A DNA stretch of 64,000 nt, taken from AG1 sp035559775 (GTDB lineage: Archaea; Thermoproteota; Thermoprotei_A; Sulfolobales; AG1). Numbering within the stretch: the first letter of the stretch is position 1; each line of letters opens with the position of its first letter. Made by a program: the position numbers and the translations under genes. This document shows, in pieces, positions 36,913 through 45,962 of the stretch. Under the pieces are notes generated by a model. That model was not told the DNA's origin. It was given only the letters and a program-made list of their open reading frames with translations, and did not search any database. The stretch covers positions 22,769-86,768 of the forward strand of contig DATMAU010000064.1 in NCBI GenBank assembly GCA_035559775.1. The letters are read 5' to 3'.

Positions 36913-39894
36913 TTGAGCATCGATAGAGATAGGGTTAACAGGGCTTTAGCCAGGCTGCTTGGGAGGAATGGTTTTAAAGAAAAGGTCGAGATATATATGG
37001 ATGGTTCTAAAAGCATAGTCCTTCTTTATAAGGGTTTCAGAATAGCTCTTGAAGGATCCTATGAAGCCCATGTTGCTGAGAAGAACGCGATAGAGAGGCT
37101 TGAGAACGGGTTTTGCGATATAGCTGTGGCTATTTGGTATGATAAGCATGGTTTTCCTGAAGAAGCTGTGGAGAAGGAGATCGAGGAGATCTTGGAAAGA
37201 TCCGTGCTAAGGGCTAGGTTCTTCATACCCGGAGGAGATGCGACATGGGATCTATCGCGCTTCTTGGAAAAGAGATCTGAGAGATCTTCGCAAGAACTAC
37301 TCACACAGGGATGGCTTAAGATTAATGTATCTCTTCTAAGGGAGAGCATAGACCAGGTGATCCAATACTTAGTCTTAGAGGAGAGGGTTAGAAAAGCTGA
37401 GGAGGAGATAGAGAGGCTTGTCAACAGGCTAATCAAAACCCTAAGCTCTGTGGATAGAGATCTAGCTATATGCAGGGAGCTCTACGGTATTTTCCATAAA
37501 CTCTATGGTCTCTCCATAGGAGGGGTTAAAGATATCAAGGAAATGATCTATGGTAAAGCAGCCCTAGCCATTCTCCTAAGCGCCATACTCTATGAGAGTG
37601 TGAGAGCTAAACACGGGCTCGAGCCTCTGAAAAGCCTGATAAGAGGGAAAGACATCTTATCAGCCCTTGGAAAAGCTTTCGACGATATTGTTAAGACAAA
37701 CAACCAACCGATCTTCAATCTTGCCAGGGAGATCATCGAAAAACTACCTATAGATGCTCAACCAATGATCAGGGATCTGATCAGCTTTGCAAGCAGCATA
37801 GCTAGCAACAAGACCCTATTGAGACGCGATTTCGCGGGCAAGATATACCATACAATAGTAGGGAGCTGGGCTGTTAGGAAGAACCTCGCAACATATTTCA
37901 CAAAGATACCCTCATCATACCTGCTTGCCAGACTAGCCCTCGCAACCCCAAACCAAGCGTGGCAGAGCCTCAGCTCTCTCGAAAACTTCAGAATAGCCGA
38001 TCTAGCATGTGGCACGGGAACACTTCTCTCAGCCTCTTACGATGGTCTTCTATACCTCTACACCAGAGATCGTTTGAAAGAAGGGTTAGAAGTCGATGTT
38101 GAGAGTCTTCACAAAACTATTTTGGAGAAAACCATCTGGGGGTTTGATTCCCTTAGATTCGCAACATATATAACAGCCACGATCCTCGCACTCCATAACC
38201 CCGAAGCTTCTCCACGGAACATAAACATCTATACAGCCCCGCTAGGGATAAACCCTGACGGATCTGTATCCCTAGGAAGCCTGGATCTAGTACAATGGGC
38301 TCTTGCAAACCGTCTGGGGGGCAGAGATACAGATAGGATCTCTGCCTCGGGGAAAGGAAGAATAATAGATCTTCCAGAAAGATTCGACCTAATCATAATG
38401 AACCCTCCTTTTACGAGAGCTACTGGGAGAGGTCGCAAGCAAGGGGCAGGGCTCTTCGGCTTTATATCTGATAAGCATGCTAGAGAGAAGCTTCTCAAAT
38501 CCTACAAGAGACTCAGAGAATATATAAGATACATGTTATCCGAGACTAGCGAGGGAAAGGCTTTCCTAGAAGAACTGGAAACCTCGCTCGATAGGGAGAG
38601 TGTGAAAACCCTCCTAGAGATTGGGCAGGCTGGTGAGGGGCTCCTCTTCCTATACATTGCTGGGGAGCTGGTAAAAGAGGGAGGTAGAATAGCCTTTGTT
38701 TTGCCTAGGAATCTCTTATCAGGGATAAGCTGGTTCCTCGCACGATCATTCCTAGCCTCTAAATTCCACCTAGAATACGTTATTGTTAGCAATGACCCCA
38801 AAGAAGGCTATGGTTTCAGCGAATCTACAGACCTGAGCGAGTGCCTCGTAATAGCTAGGAGGGTTGATAAGCATGAGAGTGATGAGAGAACATGCATAGC
38901 AACACTGTTCAGAAAACCCAGAACAGCTTTTGAGGGGGTATGGCTGGCACATGAAATCATAGATAGATGTGGAAAAGCCGCAGAGATCGATATAACTATG
39001 GTGAGAAGCAACCCAAGTAACAATATAGAGGCTGGAAGATCTGGTGGTGTTGTATATACAATCCCAAGGCGATTACTCCTAAAGCACCTCGACAACTGGG
39101 GAAAGCTGTTAGCATTTACAAACCCGCGGCTATCAAGCTATGTGCTAGAGCTACTAGAGGGTAGGATAAGGCTTGGAGCGAGAGGGATAAGGATCCCTGT
39201 TAAGAGGCTTGGAGAGATAGCAGTGATCGGGATCGATAGGCATCAATTCCACAATAACTTCAAAAGAGCTGTAGAAGCACCAGGATCACTGCCAGCCCTA
39301 TATGGTGGGGGAGAGGAGCTGAGAAGCAGACTACAGATAGATCCTAACGCCTGGATTCTTCCTAGGGATGAGAATGCGAGGAGAATATTTGAGAAATTCG
39401 CAAACAATCTCCTCATCCCAGAGAGAATAAGGTTCAACACAGCCCATGTAACCTCGATCTATGTTACAAAGCCTGTACTATCAAACATGTTCTATGCTGT
39501 TAGACTCAAAACAGGCAATAATGCTAGAAGGCTTAAAGCGCTATGCCTATGGCTTAACTCCACATGGGGGATTATGAGCATCATAGCCCATAGAGAGGAG
39601 ACCGAGGGAGCATGGAGCAGCCTCAAAATAACCCACTGGAAACTCCTCCCAGTCCTGGATATCACATCTCTTCCAGAGGATAAGATCAATAAGCTCTCAA
39701 AGATCTTTGATAAGTTAAAACACGCTGAGTTAAAAAGACTACCAGAACAGTACTCCCCACCTCAGGAGGAGAGGATCGAGCTAGATACCATGGTATTAAA
39801 GGCTCTAGAGCCGAGCTTGAGGAGAAAGGAGGTAAAGGAAGTGCTTATAGAGCTTTACCGTGATCTCTTTCAATTCCATGGTGGATCGACATAA
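36913..39894 (+). CDS. Orphan N6-adenine DNA methyltransferase, type IIG/PglX-like
   Basis: A 993-residue Eco57I-like class I methylase. SAM-binding motif I IADLACGTGTLLSA is at about residues 361-374 and the catalytic NPPF at about 497-500 (gamma class, N6-adenine). The N-terminal 130 residues contain ALEGSYE and a LENGFCDIAVAIWYD stretch resembling the nuclease-like region of type IIG enzymes, but the usual E-x-K is not evident, so nuclease activity is doubtful. The region after residue 700 probably holds target recognition. No separate restriction, specificity or BREX gene lies nearby. TTG start (MSIDRDR); a 329-bp hairpin-rich gap precedes it. Confidence 0.85.
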   Translation: MSIDRDRVNRALARLLGRNGFKEKVEIYMDGSKSIVLLYKGFRIALEGSYEAHVAEKNAIERLENGFCDIAVAIWYDKHGFPEEAVEKEIEEILERSVLRARFFIPGGDATWDLSRFLEKRSERSSQELLTQGWLKINVSLLRESIDQVIQYLVLEERVRKAEEEIERLVNRLIKTLSSVDRDLAICRELYGIFHKLYGLSIGGVKDIKEMIYGKAALAILLSAILYESVRAKHGLEPLKSLIRGKDILSALGKAFDDIVKTNNQPIFNLAREIIEKLPIDAQPMIRDLISFASSIASNKTLLRRDFAGKIYHTIVGSWAVRKNLATYFTKIPSSYLLARLALATPNQAWQSLSSLENFRIADLACGTGTLLSASYDGLLYLYTRDRLKEGLEVDVESLHKTILEKTIWGFDSLRFATYITATILALHNPEASPRNINIYTAPLGINPDGSVSLGSLDLVQWALANRLGGRDTDRISASGKGRIIDLPERFDLIIMNPPFTRATGRGRKQGAGLFGFISDKHAREKLLKSYKRLREYIRYMLSETSEGKAFLEELETSLDRESVKTLLEIGQAGEGLLFLYIAGELVKEGGRIAFVLPRNLLSGISWFLARSFLASKFHLEYVIVSNDPKEGYGFSESTDLSECLVIARRVDKHESDERTCIATLFRKPRTAFEGVWLAHEIIDRCGKAAEIDITMVRSNPSNNIEAGRSGGVVYTIPRRLLLKHLDNWGKLLAFTNPRLSSYVLELLEGRIRLGARGIRIPVKRLGEIAVIGIDRHQFHNNFKRAVEAPGSLPALYGGGEELRSRLQIDPNAWILPRDENARRIFEKFANNLLIPERIRFNTAHVTSIYVTKPVLSNMFYAVRLKTGNNARRLKALCLWLNSTWGIMSIIAHREETEGAWSSLKITHWKLLPVLDITSLPEDKINKLSKIFDKLKHAELKRLPEQYSPPQEERIELDTMVLKALEPSLRRKEVKEVLIELYRDLFQFHGGST

Positions 39895-40075
39895 TTAATA
39901 TTTATTCATAAGATAGATCTTGTCTTTGATCCTTGGCTTTGATGATAGCAAAGCCCATTAACTCTAACACCTTCTGATCCTTTCTCCATGAAATTTTAAA
40001 ACGATTCACAAGGGATCTTTTGTTTAATTAGTGTTATGAGAGATCGCTATACTATTTATCCCGATTCCCACCCCG

Positions 40076-40999
40076 CTAAATCGAAAGAACCCCTTCTTCG
40101 TCAAGACTTACTACTAGACTCTCTTCTCTGAGCAGCTGTCTCACACCCTCTAGATCCTTTTTTCTGTATAAGGCTATTATAATCCCTCCCCTCCCAGCAC
40201 CGCTTAGCTTGACCCCTAGGGCTTTGTTTCTCCTAAGAAGCCAGATTATCTCCTCACATTTTGGGCATGAAACGTTTACTGCATATAGCAATCCTTGGTT
40301 TATATTCATCAGCTCTCCTAAGCCCTCGAAATCCCCTCTCCTCAGCATCGCTAAGGCTTGGTTTACAAGCTCTTCCGCAGCCTTATATATGTGTTCTAAA
40401 ACCTCTCTCCTCCTCTCATAGAGGTTTAGAACATCTTTAACCACAACCCCTGTCTCTCTATGGATCCCTGTGTTCACAACGAGTAATGAATACTCCTCGG
40501 GCCATTTGATATCTATCCTCTCAAAAACCCCGGATCTGTAGTAAAGCAGCCCCCCATAGGTTGCGAGAGTGTTGTCAATACCGCTGGGTTTTCCGTGAAC
40601 AGCCTTCTCAGCCTCAAAAGCTATCCTAGACACAATCTCTTTAGAGGGGTCTAGACCGCAGAGCCTCATGAGGGCATGGATCAGTGCTACCGAGGATGCG
40701 GCTGAAGAACCCATCCCAGAGCCCATAAATATAGAGGAATCTATATAGGCCCTCACCCTCTTAGAACAACCCATTGAGGCGATCAGCCTAAATATAACTT
40801 CGAAACCGCTTCCAAGACCTACCCCCCCAGCCTCATCATAAACAAGACCCAGTTGTTTCGATAAAACCGTATTCCTATCACTCTCCTCAACACACACCTT
40901 CGCATAAGAGCTGACAGCCATACCAATACCTGGAGCTCCTCTCACTACAAAGTGTTCTCCGAATAGGATTATCTTCCCAGGAGCCTTAGAACAGATCAT
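40076..40999 (-). CDS. mvk: Mevalonate kinase
   Basis: GHMP kinase of the isoprenoid pathway for archaeal lipids. Seen: KIILFGEHFVVRG at residues 8-20, the ATP loop GSGMGSSAASSVALIHA (about residues 92-108), the catalytic aspartate block KPSGIDNTLATYGG and the C-terminal KLSGAGRGGIIIAL. Length 307 residues is normal. Divergent from the NfeD gene with a 60-bp gap. Other mevalonate-pathway genes are outside the window. Confidence 0.95.
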   Translation of the reverse strand: MICSKAPGKIILFGEHFVVRGAPGIGMAVSSYAKVCVEESDRNTVLSKQLGLVYDEAGGVGLGSGFEVIFRLIASMGCSKRVRAYIDSSIFMGSGMGSSAASSVALIHALMRLCGLDPSKEIVSRIAFEAEKAVHGKPSGIDNTLATYGGLLYYRSGVFERIDIKWPEEYSLLVVNTGIHRETGVVVKDVLNLYERRREVLEHIYKAAEELVNQALAMLRRGDFEGLGELMNINQGLLYAVNVSCPKCEEIIWLLRRNKALGVKLSGAGRGGIIIALYRKKDLEGVRQLLREESLVVSLDEEGVLSI

Positions 41000-41059
41000 A
41001 TAGACCCCCTATAGCTATAGTTTTATACATCCCCTTACTTATTACTACTGGACACCCTT

Positions 41060-42310
41060 ATGAGGGGATATAGTGCTTTAATAACACTAGTCATAGTGTT
41101 ATTCACTCTCCCCATATCAATCCATATCACCGTATTAGCCCAAAGCACCTCTAAACAGCCTACCATTATAGTCGATATCGTTGGTAACATTGATGGTGGG
41201 ATGGTCTCCCTAGTCGAGAGGGCTGTGAAGAGCGCTATTGATAACAAAATATCGATCACGCTCATTATAGATAGCTATGGAGGCTATGTAGCATCAGCCG
41301 ACAGGATAGCCGAGATATTGGTTGGCTCGGGCGTTAGGTGTGTCGCGTTCATACCCCCAGGTGGGAAGGCTGCCTCAGCAGCCTCTATGATTGCAATAGC
41401 ATGTGGAAAGATCTATATGGGGCCTGGGAGCAGTATAGGGGCTGCCAAACCGATACCCTCTGATGAGAAGACTGTGAGCTATGTTGCCTCGAGATTCAGG
41501 GCTTTGGCTCAAAGAGCTTTTGATGATCCGGCTAAGGTGGAGATCGCTGAGAGATTTGTTAAGGAGAGCCTAACCCTAACTGAGAGGGAGGCTGTCTCGA
41601 TGGGCATAGCATATCCAGCATCAAGCCTTGAGGAGGTGCTCGATAGAGAGGGTCTCATGATGGGGTCTAGATATAGTAAGGATTTCTTTGAGGGAATAGT
41701 CTCTCTACTCTCCGATCCGCTCATATATTCGCTCATACTAACAATAGGTTTCTACCTAATACTAGCAGAGATCTTCACCACAGGTTTCCAGGGATATGCA
41801 ATAGCAGGCGCCCTTCTAATCCTGCTAGCCCTTTATGGTATGAGCCTCGTACCCCCAGACCTCTTAGTAATAGCCCTCCTACTCTCAGGAGTAGTGCTAA
41901 CACTAATAGAAGTCATAACACCAGGATTCGGAGCCTTTGGAATAGCAGGCATCGTCTTGATAGCTGTAGGGATATCAATGCTGATACTCCAAAGACCCCC
42001 AGGAACCCTAAGCCTAGAACTAGCAGGGATAGCAGCCCTCATACTAGGGCTTGGCGGGCTCGTAGGCATCATATCATATAAAGCAGGGCAGGCTATAAGG
42101 ATGAAGAGATACAAGCCAGAAGAGCTTATTGTTGGAAAGACAGGTCTTGCAAAGACAGATATAGATGAAAATACACCCGGTGTAGTCTATGTAGCAGGCG
42201 AAGAATGGACAGCATATTCTATCAGTGGCAAAATACCATCAGGATCGAAGGTGATCGTAGTATCAATGGAGGGGATCATTTTAAAAGTAAAGAAAGCCGA
42301 GAACAGCTAA
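41060..42310 (+). CDS. NfeD-like membrane serine protease (1510-N type)
   Basis: Membrane-bound Ser-Lys protease of the NfeD/ClpP-like class. Signal peptide at about residues 1-27; protease domain with the YGGYVASADR block and the catalytic serine region GGKAASAASMIA (about residue 98), with the presumed lysine within DEKTVSYVASRF. Four to five transmembrane segments follow (about residues 225-345), then a C-terminal OB-fold NfeD domain (VGKTGLAKTDI near residue 357). The family cleaves stomatin, and a stomatin gene lies two genes downstream. Length 416 residues is normal. Confidence 0.9.
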   Translation: MRGYSALITLVIVLFTLPISIHITVLAQSTSKQPTIIVDIVGNIDGGMVSLVERAVKSAIDNKISITLIIDSYGGYVASADRIAEILVGSGVRCVAFIPPGGKAASAASMIAIACGKIYMGPGSSIGAAKPIPSDEKTVSYVASRFRALAQRAFDDPAKVEIAERFVKESLTLTEREAVSMGIAYPASSLEEVLDREGLMMGSRYSKDFFEGIVSLLSDPLIYSLILTIGFYLILAEIFTTGFQGYAIAGALLILLALYGMSLVPPDLLVIALLLSGVVLTLIEVITPGFGAFGIAGIVLIAVGISMLILQRPPGTLSLELAGIAALILGLGGLVGIISYKAGQAIRMKRYKPEELIVGKTGLAKTDIDENTPGVVYVAGEEWTAYSISGKIPSGSKVIVVSMEGIILKVKKAENS

Positions 42311-42484
42311 ACTGCTATGTTATTAGGAGGCTAACGTCTTACAACCTATTCCATCTCAGCGCTAAGGGTCTTTGGATAACTGAGCAATATTGATAAGCAT
42401 CAAGGGTTATTGAAGACAAGGCTATTTATGGATATGATTTCTAGAAGACTTTTAAGGGCTTTTCTTTAATAGTATTTAGTAGCC

Positions 42485-43468
42485 TTGAGCGGTGATCGTG
42501 ATCTTCTTGTAGTCACTGTTGAGAGAGATCTTATGATACCTCTACTCCATAGTATTCTCTCTATCGCTGTATTTGCATTTATCACGTTTACATTTATACG
42601 GATAATTAACAACCCCATAGCGACCTACATAGCTATGATCATATGGGGAGCCGGGCTCATACTGCTTATTAGATGGATACGGCTCACCGTGGAGAGGAAT
42701 AGAGCCCTGAGAGAGCTCTCCGATAGATTGAAGATCTCTGGGCTCACCCTACCCCCGGGAGAGTTGCTAGAGCTTCATAGAGCCACTATTAAGGGTGAGA
42801 TTAGCAGAGATATTATATCAATCTCTATTGGTGGTGAGGCTCATAACACCGCGACTGGGTATATTACTACTAAGAGTTTTGAGAAGATCTCTGAGGTTTT
42901 TGCTGGGTATGATTTGAAGGAGCTGGGGGTTAGCAATATCCTAGCCATTTTCCCAACCGGTGAAGGTTTTTTTGACGGAAAGATCCTCAGGATCGCTGGG
43001 GGCAGGTATAAAGATATAATCATCATACCAATAACACCAAGGATAACAAACCACAAAGTCATTGAAGAGAGAGTTGAAGGAGACGACGAGCTATGCATCT
43101 ACAGATTAGAGCTTGAGGGATGCAGAGTCAGAGGTAACATAATACCGCTAAGATCGAAGCGAGCCAGATCGTATAGAATTGAGATAGGGGCTGGTGAGGT
43201 GATTAGTGGGAGCTTTATTGTAAAAGCCCCGCTCAAGATCTACTCTGGGAGAGCAGGGTCTTTCGAGACAGAGCTACCGATATGTAAGCATCTCATCATA
43301 ATAGCAGATGCAAAGACGCTCGATATGAGGGATATGGTCATAGAGGTTACAAACACCCTTGGAGGGGAAAAAGTGGTTTTCATAGGCTATAGGGAGAACA
43401 CCTACACCATAAGACTAGTGATAGATAGACCTTTAGCCAAAGATCTTGTGAAAGAGATGCCATTATAA
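42485..43468 (+). CDS. Unknown two-helix membrane protein between nfeD and stomatin genes
   Basis: Family not recognised. Two N-terminal hydrophobic segments (about residues 18-37 and 42-60) are followed by about 265 residues predicted to be soluble and beta-rich, with no catalytic motif I can name. TTG start; a downstream start is possible. Its place between an NfeD protease and its usual partner stomatin suggests a role in the same membrane complex, which is inference from context only. Confidence 0.6.
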   Translation: MSGDRDLLVVTVERDLMIPLLHSILSIAVFAFITFTFIRIINNPIATYIAMIIWGAGLILLIRWIRLTVERNRALRELSDRLKISGLTLPPGELLELHRATIKGEISRDIISISIGGEAHNTATGYITTKSFEKISEVFAGYDLKELGVSNILAIFPTGEGFFDGKILRIAGGRYKDIIIIPITPRITNHKVIEERVEGDDELCIYRLELEGCRVRGNIIPLRSKRARSYRIEIGAGEVISGSFIVKAPLKIYSGRAGSFETELPICKHLIIIADAKTLDMRDMVIEVTNTLGGEKVVFIGYRENTYTIRLVIDRPLAKDLVKEMPL

Positions 43469-43654
43469 TTCGGATCACTATAGTCGATACTCTAATCTCT
43501 CTCACAAGATTAGACTTTAAGCGTATCAAACCAAGGAATAGTGAGATGTCAAAGGGCTTGGGCAGGTTTTTGACAAGAATGCTCAGAGACTCGTGGGCTT
43601 TCCAACTGCTCAAGGTTTATAAGTCTTTGAATAGAGTATTTTACGGGTTGTTTA

Positions 43655-44545
43655 ATGCCTCTAGATCCTGTATCTCTAATTCTAATAATTCTTGTTCTAA
43701 TAATTCTCCTAGCAATTCTGGCAAGATCTATAAGGATCGTGCCTGAGTATGAGAGACTAGTTGTCTTTAGACTGGGTAGGATGATAGGTGTAAGAGGTCC
43801 TGGGCTGATCTTCTTGGTCCCGATAATAGATACTGCCCAGAGGGTTGATCTTAGGGAGTTTGTTATAGATATACCGCCCCAGACCTGTATAACTAAGGAT
43901 AACGCTCCTGTGGATATCGATCTCTTGGTCTATCTCAAGGTATTCGATCCTGTGAAGTCTGTGACAGCTGTGAGTAACTATGTGACAGCCTCTACCGGCA
44001 TGGCTGTAACCACACTAAGGGCTGTGGTTGGGGATCTCATGCTAGACGATGTCCTTGCAAAGAGGGAGTATATTAATAGCACGCTGAGGGCTAAGCTTGA
44101 TGAGGTCACGGATAGATGGGGGATTAAGGTGACCTCTGTTGAGATAAGAGAGATCAAGCCTCCTAAGGATGTGCAGGAGGCAATGATTAGACAGATGTCG
44201 GCTGAGAGAACAAGGAGAGCCATGATCCTAGAGGCTGAGGGTAAGAAACAGGCGGCCATACTAGAGGCTGAGGGGTATAAGGAATCACAGATCAGAAAGG
44301 CGGAGGGAGATAAACAGGCAGAGATCCTGAGGGCTGAGGGGGTATCGAGGGCGCTGGAGCTTATAAACTCAGCAGCATCTAGGATCGATTATAACACGCT
44401 CTACCTACAATACCTAGAGGCCCTTAAATCGATCTCGGGTACACCGTCAACAAAGATCGTGATACCGATGGAACTACTCCTAGGAGCAACCAGGCTTCTG
44501 GAACAGCTAGTACCTACGAGGAGACCTCCAAGCGATAAGAGCTAG
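43655..44545 (+). CDS. Stomatin/prohibitin (SPFH) family protein, slipin
   Basis: One N-terminal transmembrane helix (about residues 4-27) followed by an SPFH domain beginning IVPEYERLVVFRLGRMIG, with the slipin-type LREFVIDIPPQ and DNAPVDIDLLVYLKV blocks. A long alanine/glutamate-rich coiled coil (about residues 180-235, repeats of AEG) precedes the C-terminal oligomerisation part. Such proteins form membrane scaffolds and are cleaved by NfeD proteases; an nfeD gene lies 1.3 kb upstream on the same strand. Length 296 residues is normal. Confidence 0.92.
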   Translation: MPLDPVSLILIILVLIILLAILARSIRIVPEYERLVVFRLGRMIGVRGPGLIFLVPIIDTAQRVDLREFVIDIPPQTCITKDNAPVDIDLLVYLKVFDPVKSVTAVSNYVTASTGMAVTTLRAVVGDLMLDDVLAKREYINSTLRAKLDEVTDRWGIKVTSVEIREIKPPKDVQEAMIRQMSAERTRRAMILEAEGKKQAAILEAEGYKESQIRKAEGDKQAEILRAEGVSRALELINSAASRIDYNTLYLQYLEALKSISGTPSTKIVIPMELLLGATRLLEQLVPTRRPPSDKS

Positions 44546-44590
44546 GAATATTGAAACAACTAGCAGACCCCCCTATCCACATAGAAACAA

Positions 44591-44600
44591 TATATTTATA
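44591..44600 (+). promoter_or_regulatory. TATA box of the MaoC-CitE operon
   Basis: TATATTTATA lies about 31 bases (centre) before the TTG start at 44627, putting transcription start a few bases upstream of the codon. It supports the unusual TTG start. Confidence 0.5.
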
Positions 44601-44626
44601 AAGATGCAACAGATATAGGGAACAGA

Positions 44627-45127
44627 TTGCAGGACTACGGATCCCTGGTTGAGCAGGCTCTCTCCGGATCCTATTTCGAGGATCTCAAGCCCGGGCTTAG
44701 ATATAGAAACCCCGTTGGAAGAACCGTGACAGATGTTGATAATATATGGTTCACGCTTCTCACAAGCAATGTCAACCCGATTCACTTTGATAAAGGCTAT
44801 ACGGAGAAGAACTATCCAGGCGAGCCTTTCAAGGGCAGACTAGTGGTTAACGGACTGCTAACCCTAGCAATAGCGATAGGGCTCACAACCCACCTATCCT
44901 CGAGGGGCTTCATGCTAGGGATAGAGAATGTCAGGTTCCACAAACCAGTATTCCCAGGAGATACCATATACGCTGAAGCCGAGGTTATCGAGGCTAGGGA
45001 GTCGAAGAGCAGACAGGGGTTCGGGATTGTTAGGCTGAGGGTAAGGGCGTATAACCAGAACAACGAACTCCTGCTTGAATGTGATAGAACCATAATGGTT
45101 CCTAAGAGAGGCCATAGGTGGGCTTGA
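44627..45127 (+). CDS. MaoC-like enoyl/mesaconyl-CoA hydratase
   Basis: Hot-dog fold hydratase. Seen: the SNVNPIHFDKGYTEK active-site block with aspartate and histidine (about residues 50-64) and GLLTLAIAIGLTTHL, then the GDTIYAEAEVIEARESKS segment typical of MaoC/mesaconyl-CoA hydratases. 166 residues, normal for the single-domain form. TTG start supported by the TATA spacing. Its stop overlaps the start of a CitE-like lyase gene (TGATG), so the two act in one pathway of CoA-ester metabolism, probably C4/C5 dicarboxylic CoA esters. Confidence 0.85.
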   Translation: MQDYGSLVEQALSGSYFEDLKPGLRYRNPVGRTVTDVDNIWFTLLTSNVNPIHFDKGYTEKNYPGEPFKGRLVVNGLLTLAIAIGLTTHLSSRGFMLGIENVRFHKPVFPGDTIYAEAEVIEARESKSRQGFGIVRLRVRAYNQNNELLLECDRTIMVPKRGHRWA

Positions 45128-45951
45128 TGCCGAGGAGGAGCATGCTCTTCGTGCCGGGAAACGATGAGAGGAAGATAAGAAAGTCATGTGATCTTAACTC
45201 AGACTCAGTGATCCTAGATCTAGAGGATTCGGTACCGGCTGGCGAGAAGGAAAAGGCTAGAGAGCTCTTGGGAAGCCTTTTAAAAGAGCTCAGCTGGGGT
45301 GGTAGAGAGGTTTGCGTTAGGATCAATCCTATCCATACCCGGGAGGGGGTAGAGGATCTAGCATATGTTGCTAGATGGGATAACGTTTCATGCATAATGA
45401 TCCCGAAGGCTGAGAATGATCTGGGCTTCATATACAGGGCTACTGGTAAAAATATCTTCCCACTGGTCGAGACCTCTAGGGGTTTTCTAAGGATAGAGGA
45501 TATAGCCAGATCAGAGGGTGTGGTTGCAATAACATGGGGCCCTGCAGACCTAGCCCTAAGCGTTGGTGGAAGCCCGGATGCCTATGAGAATAATCAATTC
45601 ATAAGAGCCCTGGTAGCTATTGTTGCATCATCCTACGGTGTCGATGCTATAGATAAGGTTTACTTCAACATAGAAGATCTTGAGGGCTTTAGGAGAGACG
45701 CTCTCGAGGCTAAGAAGCTAGGATATGTGGGGAAAACCCTGATCCATCCTAAACAGATCGATATAGCTAACGAGGTCTTCACACCATCTAGGCAGGAGAT
45801 AGAGTGGGCCTTGAAGGTTATAGAGATCTTTGAAGAAGTCTCTAAAAGCGGTAGGGGTGCCGCAAGGCTTGGTAGTGAGATGATAGATGTTGTCCACTAC
45901 AGGATAGCTAAGAAGATACTCTCAAGAGCGCCTAAAACAAGCCAGGCTTGA
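45127..45951 (+). CDS. CitE-like lyase (HpcH/HpaI family, citrate lyase beta/malyl-CoA lyase-like)
   Basis: TIM-barrel lyase acting on CoA esters such as citramalyl- or malyl-CoA. Seen: RRSMLFVPGNDERK at the N-terminus, SVILDLEDSVP (metal aspartate/glutamate) near residue 35, CVRINPIHT and the C-terminal GKTLIHPKQI motif. The ATG at 45127 overlaps the MaoC stop; an in-frame GTG at 45118 would add three residues. 274 residues is usual. No citrate lyase alpha or gamma subunits are present, so a stand-alone lyase is more likely. Confidence 0.87.
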   Translation: MPRRSMLFVPGNDERKIRKSCDLNSDSVILDLEDSVPAGEKEKARELLGSLLKELSWGGREVCVRINPIHTREGVEDLAYVARWDNVSCIMIPKAENDLGFIYRATGKNIFPLVETSRGFLRIEDIARSEGVVAITWGPADLALSVGGSPDAYENNQFIRALVAIVASSYGVDAIDKVYFNIEDLEGFRRDALEAKKLGYVGKTLIHPKQIDIANEVFTPSRQEIEWALKVIEIFEEVSKSGRGAARLGSEMIDVVHYRIAKKILSRAPKTSQA

Positions 45952-45962
45952 GGCTTGAGTGG

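Noticed and set aside
39935..39955. Hairpin GGCTTTG/CAAAGCC containing TGATGA after the methyltransferase gene, considered as a C/D-box RNA
   Set aside because: No matching D box and no D-prime/C-prime pair at proper spacing, so it was not called as an RNA gene; it may be a terminator.
43546..43746. 66-residue frame overlapping the stomatin start
   Set aside because: It overlaps the clear SPFH gene in another frame and has a low-complexity asparagine/serine tail.
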